From NCBI GenBank assembly GCA_963565915.1, contig OY751490.1, positions 1-64,000 of the forward strand: 64,000 nt of DNA, in the 5' to 3' direction. Below are positions 22,843 to 34,515 of this stretch, piece after piece. The position numbers were made by a program, and so were the translations under genes. Source of the stretch: Entoloma clypeatum. Lineage: Eukaryota; Basidiomycota; Agaricomycetes; Agaricales; Entolomataceae. Position 1 is the stretch's first letter. Each line of letters opens with the position of its first letter. The notes below the pieces were generated by a model. It was not told the DNA's origin. It was given only the letters and a program-made list of their open reading frames with translations, and ran no database searches.

Positions 22843-24764
22843 ATGTATATGGACACCCTGGAGGAGGTGGTCGAGAATATAGAGGTTTTCGTCGCTGCTT
22901 CAACTTGCATCTTGGTTCGGATCGATCTGAGACACGTCGGAGTGGGGACGAAAAGGTCAACCTCCAACGTCACTCACGTGTTGCACCAAATTCGGAGCCC
23001 ACAAGTCGCGATAATCACAACCTCCTCGTCCAAGAGCTATACCAATGCATTGCAGATCTGCAATATGAAATGAAAGAGAAATACCTCGAGGATCCTGACC
23101 TCAAGCAGAAGTCAGGATATCTAGTCAGTGTTACGTAAAATCATTTGGAAATTGATGCCCAAAAGGGGCCATGCGGCGGCTAAACGTTACTGCTGAGGAC
23201 AGAGGTGGTTGTGGTGACGTTTATAGCTTTTTGACATCCTGAAAGGGTTAAGAGAGACACACACTTAGGGCCTGCATACCAATATTTGGAATGACGTCTG
23301 CGTAGACCATGGGGAAGGTCCAGGAGGGTCGTGTTTGCATAATTCTCTAGTTGATGTTCTCAATTTTTTTTCGCGAAAACCGCTCTGAATCTTGAGATAA
23401 AAAAAACATCTAGTATAAGGCATGGGAATCGCCGAGAGGGCTGCGAGACGTCGCTGCCTTGGCACACTCGGTGACCTCGACGGCTGGGCAACGATCGTGG
23501 CAAATTCCAGACAGCTGGTGTGGGTATTCTCAGATGTGCAGCAGCGATATCGAAATTGCAATCATTACAATGGAGGCGACGTCGAATGAGAAGCCTGTGA
23601 ATGAGATGAAATACCAAAGCGCATTTTACCTCTTTAAGGCGCGACATTCAGCGACGGGATGTAAAGTTTCATCACCGTTCGCTCCAGGCTGTATGATGCA
23701 ATATACATTCTGCCATGTCCCGTCAAATTTGGTGGGTCATTGGTAGGCAAGACATACCAGGCAGTCCGGACTCCGATGAAAGCGGGCTTGGAGTGCCATC
23801 CGATGCCAAGCGATCGCGGTCCCTTGAGAGTGGTCAAGAGGTGGTGACTTCATCAGAATTGGAGAATTCAGATTCACCCGATCGTATTCGCTTAAGTAAG
23901 CCTTGTCAGCTCGCGATAAGCAGCGGTTAACTCGGAACAACTGTGATCCGAAGAAGACCTACAAGCATGTTGTGAGGCCTCAGGAGTGTTACCACCACCG
24001 GCGATCCCCGGCGGAGTCTGAATCGCCCGTCCAGATTCCGGTCTGATGAGTGCCAAACCTTCTCCACATTGGTTCTTTACTGACCACTGCCTGCATCACC
24101 CTGAAGTGACGACACGAATTCTGTAGGACAAAGGTGCGTATGATCATCATGATCCGGCTCATGGCCATATGGAAGTGCGACCACTCCTTCGAGAGTTTCA
24201 GTTTGGCACCTCAACCAGTGACGTATGTCAACCAGCCGTAACATCCAGAACAGTGAGATATACGACCGACGCTGAGTCAAGATTACTTACTTCTGTTTTC
24301 TATCACTGGCTAATAGGCCCTCGCAAGCGCTCGCAGCACATTATGCAAGTCCTAACCGCCGGTTTGACTTTTCATCTGATCCTCGTTTCCATCGACGCGA
24401 CTATGCAGCATAGGAAGTCTTGATTGCGCATAGGTAAATGTGAAGACCTATGATATGCTGTTTGATGGTTATCGACATCGCTTAGGCACCGGCTCAACGA
24501 GCGCCGGATCGTCCTTTGGATGGACAGGATGGCTGAATCCATGCACACCCTCAATTTCCAGGATTCAATTGAACCAGGAAGAACACCGGTACTAATAGAG
24601 CCTATCGGTGTCGCTCTCCACGATTTTCATGGCACCACGGCGAACGGTGATAACGAAGCAAGACGCCAAACATTATATCGTGATGCGGGATTAAAAAGGG
24701 CGAATTCAGAATTCTACACAGAGCGTCCTCTTTCCTACATATTTCTACTCGCAACGACTTTTCC
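22843..24764. other. Intergenic region, no gene supported
   Basis: Contains the promoter/leader of the G-alpha gene, and at 23996-24024 the second copy of the 29-bp dispersed word found at 3252. Frames of up to 153 codons cross the G-alpha leader on the other strand and show no domain. Plus-strand bases 24520-24760 are open and lead into the MFS relic but do not resemble the intact transporter's N-terminus. Confidence 0.4.
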
Positions 24765-26060
24765 CGTCTATCAAGCCAAAGTCCGTATCTCACAGGATGC
24801 TATACAGGATATCGGGATGGGGCGATATTAACGGTGAGCGATTCCCCTGTCACTCCATCACTTTTCGATTGATGGACGTTGAACAGGGTGCTCTGCTGTG
24901 CAGCAGGGTTCAAGTTCGCATGACTTGTAACTTTCTCGCCCGTCTTCCTTTTTCTTCCGCTGCCAAACATGGCCCGAATTCTGAAGTGACAAACATGTCA
25001 ACCCCATGCCGTCCCAATGTTGACAACGACCGTTCTTGGGTTGTGGCATCCTAGTAACACTGCGATCGACATTGACAAAATTCGTACCTGCATTCCATCG
25101 ATACCTACTTTCTGACTCTTCCATATAGTGGGCCTCTTCGCGAGTCTCGTCAGTCCCTTCCCCACTTCTCTTCCCTCCCCTCCGATTAATACACCAGATC
25201 GCCTGGCCCCTCATCGGCAACTTTTTTTGTGCTGTAGGTAACGCGTTCGGGGGGGAGCATGTGAAAGTGTTGTTCAGGATGAGGGGGATGGCGTATTCGA
25301 CTTCGTTGTTGATGATCCTCGGGGGTGAACTTTGCGTGCCGTCCTCTTTGTGCATTCATTGATTAACATTGAATGTTTTCTACATTTCACGGCGTTTTGT
25401 TGATTGGCCTGGCGTGCCCTCTGTAAGTCTATATATCCTCTGGGGGCTTGTAAATCCAGCTGATATATCTCAAATGTCAGACACAACGCCTTTGTGACCT
25501 ATCAGTCCTATTTCCATCTAGCCTGGCCGCAGACTCGGCGACGGATCGCTACATGTCACTTATCGCTATTATGTACAAGCTGTTTATAAAAATCTTCTTG
25601 TACATGTAGCAATCCTCAGCGCGATCGGCGGGGAGCTGCCCTCCCTAGTTATCATACCAACCCTCGAAAAGAAGGGAAACAGCTGGCGTGTTCATCCTCG
25701 ACTCGACGACCGCGCGCACTTCTGGTGGCCTCCTGTAATGGACTTGCGCATATAGTCTCACGAGCAGTATCATATACGGTGTACTCCACACCATCTGCTC
25801 CTCACGACGGGTACAGGGACAAAGCGCCATTGTTGCATTTTGGCATCATGGTAGGTCTTCTTCTCCACTTTTCTTCCATGGGTGCGAGGAAGTTATGACT
25901 GAATCCGCTTCGCTGCTTTAGTCTCCCATCATCGCGCCATACGCCAACCTAACGAGGTTCGTGCCCATATTCAGAGCTGGCGCGATATTCAATGTAATTA
26001 TGTTGTTGTCGCCGTTCGAGGCGTGCGGGAGGGCGTCGTTGTGGTGCGCCATGAGCAATC
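24765..26060 (+). pseudogene. Decayed MFS transporter copy
   Basis: Colinear similarity to the intact transporter gene (32167-34515) is visible in blocks: YQAKVRISQDAIQDIGMGRY at 24770-24830; the intron and pre-helix region near 24836-24960; the stretch leading to IAWPLIGNF near 25060-25230; GGEHVKVLFRMRGMAYST near 25250-25310; the GLA segment near 25390; the LGDGS...YITYR-like region near 25530; and the last helix near 25920-26050. It is broken by an in-frame TAA right after GMGRY, several frameshifts and large internal losses, including most of the central loop. Splice sites have decayed too. Not expected to encode a transporter. Confidence 0.8.
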
Positions 26061-27996
26061 GAGCTTTAAGTAAGAACATGCTTCACCTGCACTATTCTCC
26101 TCGCTGGATCCGTCTTCACGAGTTTGTGACGTCCTCCTTGCTCAAGCTGCTCTCGCTTATTCTCCGACTAACCGCATCCTCATATTGCACGTGTTTCTGA
26201 TGACGGTAAGCAGGCACTGTCTCGATGATTGATAGTGTGAACATAGATACGCGTATGCCCCTTCCAGTGCTTTGTAATTGGATCTCCCTCCAGGTCCTGG
26301 CTTTCGTCCTCAACGTATCCACAGTCCATCGTTCCTGCCACTCGCTGTTCCGAAGGAACCATCAGCGATACTGGGTTTTGATGAAATACAATTTGGGGCT
26401 TTCTGGGGGGGAAAAGGAGGAGGAGGAAGTTACGTGGGATTGGCGAGGAGATGTAGCTGATTTTGACTGGAGGAAAAGACGCGCACAATGAGGACCCCCA
26501 TGCAATCTTATGTATCAAAACAAAAATAAACAAACTTCTGATTCTTCAACTCGCAAGTCATTCCATTGCAGCGACCGCAGTACGCTTCGTTTATCCCGCA
26601 AAATATGGCAAGCACTGATATCCCATCCAGACTGTGTGAGGGAGACTCGAGGTTGACTCGAGGCCAACTCGAGGCAGATCATTCAATGTGAAACCATTTC
26701 CATTATCTCTAGTGTCGCCGCACAACATCCCTGATAACAGTGACGAGACTTACCCCGACCCACCCTTCAACCCCATTTTGAATCGCTTGTTCAGCAGATG
26801 AGGGGACCCAGGAAACTCGTGCCAGACCTGAATTTCCGACCGACATCCGTAGATTTTGGGGTCTGTTCGGATATCTTGGATGAGCATTGGCAGTGACAAG
26901 GAGCACCTAAACACAACGAATTCTTGGCATTCAACAGCCTTTCTGCCAGCGCATTACAGGGTGTGCGGTAAGCCACAGAAAACTGAAGTCTCCTTTGAAA
27001 CATTCTGTTCCACATTGCGGATTTGCGGCTGGCAACGTTGCGGGTTTTGGGGTGGATTCTTGGGCGGTTGGGTGGACAAGGTCTGACGAGAGTGGTGCTG
27101 ACGTCAATTTCTAAGTATGTGCATGCAATGTTTCTCCTGAATTGCCGTTGACAGACTACGATGCGTTGAACCATTTCCGATGTGCTAAGGTCTTAATAAT
27201 CGTCCCACGTCTCATCGTGTCTTCATGTCTTTCAGCACAGAAGCCCCGGCCCGGGGTTTTCAAATCCACCTGCCGCATGCGAACATCTGCGGCGCCATGC
27301 CCACGAGTTTGAGCTTAATATTTTAATCCCTTTCAGGGTCACCAGAGGATGATTTCTCCTTTCGCTCGACGCTACTGACTCCCTGATCAGTTTACATCGA
27401 ACAAAAAGTCACGACAACTACCCCAAACCTGGAACGTATCAAGTGGTGTAAAGATGGACGTTGACCCAGTTCGCAACTGTTGCGCAAACATGTAAATTAC
27501 GAGAATGCCGTGTCTCACAACCGTGTAGGTCTCTACCACCCAACCCCCTTTCGGTCAAAGACCACCGCGTCCATAAAGCGTCAATTACACCAGGGTCGTC
27601 CAGAGCAGGGAAACTGTCTGGCGACGACTTCCGATCTAGCCATTGATGCATTGATAGTTTGTTCCTATCAACAAACGATTCCAAGTTGGAGGCGGCTGCG
27701 CCCACCCCCCTCTGCCTTCGCATTCATTACTTAAAAAACCAGTGTTTGACATGATTTCCCATGCCATCAGCCGAGCACCAGGCTCCAGCTCTGCGTAAAA
27801 GGCAGAACACATCTACAACGTCGATCAGCGCCCCCTGCCGCATCCGAGTAGTTCCAGGGACATATAACCGGATTTGGAATTACATCTCTCTCGGTGATCT
27901 CGACTAAATAGATCACCTTGTGCGGTATCTGTCATCTCGAATGCCAGCAAAACAGTCGTTCCTTGACTTCCTCTCACCACGGCTTTCCTCTACCCT
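26061..27996. other. Intergenic region, no gene seen
   Basis: Nearly 2 kb without coherent coding. A tandem CTCGAGG-like triplication occurs near 26645-26675 (three closely spaced GACTCGAGG/GGCCAACTCGAGG words). The right end should hold the promoter of the terpene synthase gene. Confidence 0.4.
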
Positions 27997-29444
27997 ATGC
28001 TGCAACGCATGATGACCATTGAAGAAAACAGTGATCTCGAAAAGCACCAGAAACAGAAGACGCTTTGGATTCCCGACACGATGAGGAGGTGGCCGTGGAG
28101 TCGGGCCATTAACCCTTACTACATAGAGGTCAGCGCCGAGTCGAAAGCCTGGTTCACTAAGTTCTCGGCTTTCAATAAGAGGTTTCACTCCCCGGGAGAA
28201 TGGGAGACTGGTCCGTATAGATTGGTCCAACTCTTTCACTCTATCGTTTCTCACTGAATGAATGACCACAGGTCTTCTCGCGGCCTTGCTTTACCCGATC
28301 GCACCGAAAGGTTCGTTGAATTAGCTATTCTCCAGTGTGGAAATATGGATAACCGTTTTTTCTACGCTCTCTAGAGCATTTACGCCTTGGCTGCGACCTG
28401 ATCTATCTCCTCGCTGTCATCGAGGAATACACCGACTTCAAGCCTGAACCAGTCGTTCGCAGCACGGCAGACATCATCATTGACGTGCTTCACAACCCTC
28501 AGAAACCGCGTCCGGAAGGCGAGATTATCCTTGGCCAGATTGCAAAAGAGTGCGTGCCTTCATTTTCGTGTTCTGAACCTGCATTCTTCTCGCGCGTCTC
28601 ACACGCGTCTCTTCACCTTTTTGCTTGGCAGGTTCTGGGAAAGGGCATTAGAGATGGCCACTCCGACTTCGGCGAAGCACTTTATGGGGTCATTGACCGA
28701 TTTTGTGGAGTCCAACGTGGTACAGGCACGGGGACGCGAAAGCGAAAACGACATGATTCAAACGGTCGATGAATACTTTCACTACCGCAGAGAAAACATC
28801 GGTGCACGACCGGCGTATTTCCCGGGTGAGATGGGGCTGAACATTCCAGACGAGGCGTTCTATGATCCTCTGGTCAAGGAGATGGAATATCTCATCACCG
28901 ACATGACAGTCCTGGATAATGTAAATTTGCGATTCTTTTTCTTGCCATTTTTGTGCCAATGACTTTTAGAGTACTGATCTTACCTTCTCTCAAGGACATC
29001 GTGTCGTACAACAGGGAGCAAGCGGCTGGTGACGATCAGTGGAATATTGTGACGGTCGCCATGCAGCAATTCAAGTTCGACATTGACAGCGCGATGAAGT
29101 GGGTACGCGCGTATCATCATAATCTCGAAGACAGGTTCATCCACCTCTTCGACCGAGTCCCACCGTTTGGTCCCGATGTCGACAAAGACCTGAGAAAGTA
29201 CATCGAACATCTGGCGAACTGCGCGAGAGGCCATGATTGCTGGGCCTTTGAGAGTCGGCGGTATTTTGGTGACAAAGGTTCAGAGGTTCAGCGGACGAGA
29301 AGGGTTTTGATGTTGCCCAAGGTCGATGCGGGTGTCCCATTGAAAGGGGCCAAGGACTCGCACCATCGTTGGATTCATCGTCTCGTCATATTTGCTATTG
29401 GCGTTTCTGTACTATCGATGTTCTATCAATGCATTATCACATGA
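27997..29444 (+). CDS. Terpene synthase (class I, fungal sesquiterpene type), 388 aa
   Basis: Five exons close in frame: 27997-28210, 28272-28310, 28375-28549, 28632-28920 and 28995-29444. Class I terpene cyclases ionise a prenyl diphosphate, usually farnesyl diphosphate here, using Mg2+ held by two motifs. The first motif is EEYTD at ~101-105, where the usual first Asp is Glu. The NSE triad N239-D240-x-x-S243-x-x-x-E247 is intact, as are PEGE after the first motif and the C-terminal R328-Y329 pair in SRRYFG. Fold and order match agaricomycete sesquiterpene synthases. The C-terminus adds a hydrophobic stretch LVIFAIGVSVLSMFYQC after a His/Arg-rich linker, unusual for a soluble cyclase. No P450 gene is in the window; an MFS transporter lies 3 kb away. 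Start could also be at 28012. Confidence 0.88.
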
Positions 29445-29988
29445 TCAGTTGTACATTTCTACTTGATTTCTACATATGTAGATAGAAGAAGTGTGGACCA
29501 AGAGTGGACGATTAAGCTGCCAGTGTGTACGATAAAGCTTGTAAATAGAAAAGCCGATGCATAACGAGGTTGATCCTTCCTTCACTCCTCGCACATCGCG
29601 CGCATCATCATGCATCAACCGCAGCGAACGATTTGCACCCTCCGAGGTTTATCCGAGGTTATGTCGAGAAGTAAACGGATAGTGTGCTACGACAAAACCA
29701 AGCCATCAATTTAAAGTATGAGAACGATAAGAATATGACAGAAATGATAATCCACAAAAGGAAAGGGCGTGCATCGCCGCAGCGCATGCTGCCAACAATG
29801 ACTCCTCAATCCAACGAGTGCCAAGCTCTCCCCCTTTATATATACATCAGAACCACACATCGTCCCAAGCCTTTAACCTATGAAGAAGATTCTCCCTTGA
29901 CGCGAGGCGAACGGAGCAAAAGCGGGGGGGGGGAGGGGGAGGTAAACGCAATCGGAATCTTTGCCTCCACAAAGCATGGTTTTTCCCG
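29445..29988. other. Convergent intergenic region
   Basis: Lies between the 3' ends of the terpene synthase (plus) and the MADS-box gene (minus). A G-run occurs near 29925-29940. No gene. Confidence 0.5.
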
Positions 29989-31625
29989 TCAAGCGGAGGG
30001 AGGGATTCCAGAGAGAAAGTCAAGCCACTCGGTTCCTGGTCCAGTCGTTTTGCACCGCGTCATGCCATCTCCTCCTGCTTCATCGTCCCTCTTTCCCTCG
30101 CTTGATCCACCCTCACAGCGCCGGGTAAAAGTGGCACTTCCGCCGCTGCTCACCGACGTCTTGCGGACTGCACCGACAGAAACGGTCGAGGACGGGGATG
30201 GGGTGCCCTGGGATGAGGGGCGATGCATGGGCCAGTCGAATCCAAAGGTGTCCGCAGATCCGTCTGTCCTCTCGGCCCCATCTTTCTCTGCTAGTAATGG
30301 GAGAGACCCTCCGCTACGGCCGGTGCGTTTTGTACCCGCATCCGTTCTCCCTGCATTGGGAAGCATCGCGAGGGGGTCATATGCCCCATCTAGGTTGGGC
30401 AGAGGCAGGCGGTGTAGGCATTGTTCGTGTTCCTCTATGTTCCCGTGAGGTGCTACATAACGTGGTTCATGTGGCGAGTAGTGCTGCCCGTGGCGCTTAT
30501 GATGGTGTCTCGATGCGTTGGGATGGTGAGACGACGACGGGGGCGGGAAGTGAGGGTTGGGCGCGTGGTTGGGGTACAGGAGCATTTCACTGGGCTGAGG
30601 AGAGATCACTGCGAGCTGGGAGGCATGATGGTAAGATTGGCGAAGGCGGAAGCCGGGGGACATGGTGTCTATGTGACCGCTTGAGCTGGGGGTTGCATGT
30701 GTGAAGGTGTATTCATCAGGAGAAAGAGAGAGCTGCCGGTGGGAATGGTGAGAGGGTGTGTCAAAGCGAGGTCTTTTAATCTGGTGAAGTGATATGTCGC
30801 TGTTTGCAGGGCTGAAACGGTCATTTGTTACAAGGAGCGGGGGTTCGTGCTGAGGGTTGGAGGTTGATGTGAGGTTAGGATGGGACCGGGAGAGCCATAC
30901 CGGTTGGGCCCTTGATCGAGCTAGACGCTGTGTAAGCCGGGTTGACCCAATGGGTATAGCGAAGAGCAGAAACATACGTCTGGATCGGTGCTGTTGGCCT
31001 TCCGTTTGAGCCCTCTCCTCACAACTGGCAGTGACACGACATCGTGGTCATCATGGCCGTCGTCAGCATCATCTTCTCCGTCATCGTCTCCTGCGTCTTC
31101 AGTGATCGCTGCGCCTCCTTCGACTCCTCCGATTCCATTACCAACAGCGTTTCCGCAGAAATTGCGGGGGCCACGAATATCCTCTTCGCCAGTATGCTGC
31201 GGAGATAAGAATATGAGTATGGGAGGAGCGGACGATAGATGTCGGACGTACATCAAGTTGGCGTTGAACATATCAGAGGAAGAGTATTGGTGAAGTTTGA
31301 CCTGATGGTTTGGGCGTTTCTCTACGCAAGTCTCTACGTATTCGCAGATGATAAAAATAGAATGGGGGTTAGCCTGAGGATGCACACTGAGAAAAACACA
31401 AACCGAGAATTATAACGGCCACATCGGCATAACAAAGAACGCCCAGCTCGTAGGCCTTTTTGAACAACCCAAGCCTTGTATCAAAAATAGCCGAGTAATT
31501 GAGTAAAACGGGAGATATACCTACCTTTTGCCTACCTTTAAAATATGTAGAATTCCCATTGCAAGTTACAGACAGATCGAGGTACTTACAGTGATGGGTT
31601 GTATTTCAATCTTTCTTCTCCCCAT
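29989..31625 (-). CDS. MADS-box (MEF2/RLM1-type) transcription factor, central MADS exon abnormal
   Basis: Exon 1 (31625-31590) encodes MGRRKIEIQPIT, the invariant MADS start. Exon 31474-31404 encodes LFKKAYELGVLCYADVAVII, the rest of the DNA-binding/dimer core. Exons 31321-31248 and 31196-30978 encode HQVKLHQYSSSDM and HTGEEDIRGPRNF, matching the post-MADS segment of the RLM1 type. The last exon 30927-29989 is a 312-residue His/Ser/Pro-rich tail. Between exon 1 and the next core exon one expects a short exon for the conserved basic helix (the RNRSVTFLKRKN part), but none of the three frames of the 115 intervening bases encodes it. The best splice choice would give unrelated residues. In yeast, Rlm1 acts below the cell-wall integrity MAPK. 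Either a divergent helix or a broken gene. Confidence 0.75.
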
Positions 31626-32166
31626 GGATTGCAGCGGTGTTGGGCCTGTGCAAGGAATCGGTGACTCGGAATTCACCTTGACAATGACGGTGTCAGGGAT
31701 CGAAACATGACAGCAACGTTCACACACGTGATGCCGAGTCTACTTTGGTGTAACTGCTTGCCCAATGTCAAGACGACGACTACGATTACGACTAGGATTA
31801 CCGCCTGCGATTTTCTCACTACTACATAACGCATAACCAACTCGTCCTGTCGCCTACCCTCCGCGATGTTCGTGGCACCAAACGCCAACCAGAACCACGA
31901 TGTGAACTTCAAAATTCAAGGCTGATAACCCAGGCGTCATGTGGGTCGTCATAGCAATCTAGGTTCGCGGAGTTGCGACATCTGAGAATGACGCAGGTCG
32001 CTGGAGGGATCTGCATGCTGGGTGCTGATTTCCTCGGCAAATTGCAACCAAAGCCTCTCGTTGGGGGACGTTCGGCGTGTGAAAGGCTTAGCCGACTCAG
32101 AATTCCAAAAATAGCGTCTTCTTTTTGCAGCCATATTTCTATTGGCAAGCTTCTTGCCCCCCTCAC
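31626..32166. promoter_or_regulatory. Divergent promoter region, MADS-box gene / MFS transporter
   Basis: The 541 bp separate the start codons of two genes transcribed away from each other, so both promoters must lie here or partly upstream. No specific element is claimed. A frame ending in the MFS start is open back to 32125. Confidence 0.5.
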
Positions 32167-34515
32167 ATGTCCGAGTCCCACGAAAGGTCCCCGTCAGAAA
32201 AACCAGGCGCCCACCAGCAACAAAATGAAGACATCTTCACCGATGACTCACTGGACCCCATCTATCAAGCTAAAGCCCGTATCTTGAACGATGCTGTACA
32301 GGACATAGGGATGGGAAGGTATCAGTGGTGAGCAATTTTACTATCACTTCATCGCTATTCAATCGATGGATGTCGAATTCGAAAGGGGTCTCTTTTTCGT
32401 GGCCGGATTCGGATGGCTTGCGTAAGTTTTTCGCCTGTCTTCCACTTTTTTTTTTCGCTGCTAAACCATGACCCCAAACGAGAAGCGACAACATGTGGCC
32501 TGTACGTTCCCCACCAATTCAATCCTGTCCCAACCAGTAATGTACGGCTTTTGACGGCTTCGCAGATCGTGACGGGCCTCATCCTATCCCCCGTCGTGAA
32601 TGAGTTCCACTTCCAAGGACCCTTCCTCAAGCTTGGGCAGAACATCGGTCTGCTCGTCGGTGCCGTGTTCTGGGGGATCGGGTCGGACGTGTGGGGTCGA
32701 AGGTGAGAGCCCAATATTATTTTTCTGCGGAATGGAAGGACAACTCCCGATTGATAAGGATTTCATTCAACGTCACTCTCCTCATAACTGCGATATTCGC
32801 CATCACGGCCGGGGCAGCGCCCAATTCTATCGCCCTGTGCTCGTTAGTGGCGGTTTGGTCAGTTGGAGTTGGGGGAAATTTGCCAGTCGATTCGGCTGTG
32901 TTTCTTGGTATGTTTGTTCTAGTAACCCCTTCGTTAGGTGCGGTATCCTGACACTGTGATCGACCTTTGACAGAATTCGTACCTGCATCCCATCAATACC
33001 TCCTAACCGTTCTCTCCATTTGGTGGGCGTTTGGACAGCTCATCGCCAGTCTCGTCAGTCTGTTTCCTTTTCCCTTCACACAGCTCCGCGCCTGACCCGC
33101 CCCCTTCGCAACACAACAGATCGCCTGGCCTCTCATCGGAAACTTCTCTTGCCCTACTCCCTCTGCTTCTGCAGTTAACCCACCGCCCTGCGGGCGTTCC
33201 GAGAACCTAGGCTGGCGCTACTTCCTCTACGCTATGGGCAGTCTCATGTTCCTCCTCTGGATCCTCCGCTTCTTCGTTTTCCACCTGTACGAGAGCCCAA
33301 AATATCTGATGGGGAGAGGCAGGGACGAGGAGGCGGTAGAGGTAGTTAGGAAGGTGGCGGAATACAACCGACGACCTGAGGCAGTCAATTTGAGTGAGGT
33401 GGATCTGAAAGAGGTGGGAAAGCTCGCCTCCGCAGAGGGAGAGGGAAAGGAGGGGAAAGGGATAGATACAAGTGCGCTGGGGGTGGTGAGAAGGACTGTA
33501 TATGGGGTGTTTGGAGGCGAACACGTGAACGCGTTGTTTAAGACTAGGAAGATGGCGTATTCGACTTCGTTGCTGATTGTACTCTGGGGTGAGCTTTTCT
33601 TTCTGTCCTCTTTAAAGCCCAATCCTTCTTTGTTCTTACGTCTCACAGCGTTGATTGGCCTGGCGTTCCCTCTGTAAGTCTTTATATCCTCTCGAGGCTC
33701 GGGAATCCAACTGAAATCTCTCCATATGTCAGATACAACTCCTTTGTGACCTACTAGTCCGTCTTCCACGCTTTTACCACACCACCAAAGTCATTGGAAC
33801 TTACCCTACCAGCCTGGCCACTCGAGGTGCAGACTTTGGCGACGGATCGTTGTACATCACGTATCGCAACGTAAGTCCCATCATTTCCCCGATTATGTGC
33901 AAAGTGATTTCACTCTTATACATGTAGCAAGTAATCCTGAGCGTGATCGGGGTCCCAGGAGCTCTCCTTGCTGGTTACATGGTCGAGCTGCCCCTTCTCG
34001 GCCGCCGAGGGACACTTGCTATCTCTACTCGTGCGTCCCATCTCGTGTTTCTATTCACTTCTCCTCAAAAGAAGGAAAACAGTCCTCACCGGGGTGTTCA
34101 TCCTCGTCTCGACGACTGCGCGCAGCTCCGATGCCCTCCTGGGCTGGAACTGTGCGTACAGCTTCACGAGCAACGTCATGTACGGTGTACTCTACGCCGT
34201 CACGCCTGAGCTGTTCCCGACGAAGGATAGAGGGACGGGGAACGCTATTGTTGCGGCTGCTAATCGTGTGTTTGGGATCATGGTGAGTCACATGGTCTCC
34301 GTTCTCCTTCGCCTTTCGTCTCTGCCTGTTTTTTTCCTCTCGTCTGGAACAAGCGTTTGCTGAATGCTGTCTGACCTATCTAGTCCCCCATCGTCGCATT
34401 ATACGCAGACCTAACGACGTCTGTGCCCATATTCATAGCAGGCGCGATATTTATCGGAGCTGGGTTCATTGCGTTGTTGCTGCCGTACGAGTCGCGCGGG
34501 ATGGCGTCTTTGTAG
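32167..34515 (+). CDS. MFS transporter (SV2/sugar-acid type), 529 aa
   Basis: Thirteen exons close in frame: 32167-32327, 32386-32421, 32486-32501, 32566-32702, 32759-32907, 32974-33053, 33120-33588, 33649-33673, 33733-33756, 33813-33870, 33928-34030, 34083-34282 and 34384-34515. A polar N-terminus leads into IYQAKARILNDAVQDIGMGRY, then helices with FFVAGFGWLADN, GAVFWGIGSDVWGRR (the MFS G-x-x-x-D-R/G-R-R loop motif), NLPVDSAVFLEF, and in the second half LLGRRGT and ELFPTKDRGTGNA. A long charged loop (~280-340) separates the two halves, as in other MFS proteins. It resembles the basidiomycete group related to synaptic vesicle protein 2; substrate unknown. Export of the nearby terpene product is possible but unproven. 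Two degenerate copies are in the window. Confidence 0.9.

Noticed and set aside
22677..23138. 153-codon plus-strand frame ending in a charged segment
   Set aside because: Its first half is antisense to G-alpha exons 1-2; the remainder shows no domain or splice support.
23880..23895. 15-bp identity to a G-alpha coding stretch (GATCGTATTCGCTTA)
   Set aside because: No similarity in the flanks; treated as chance rather than a third G-alpha relic.
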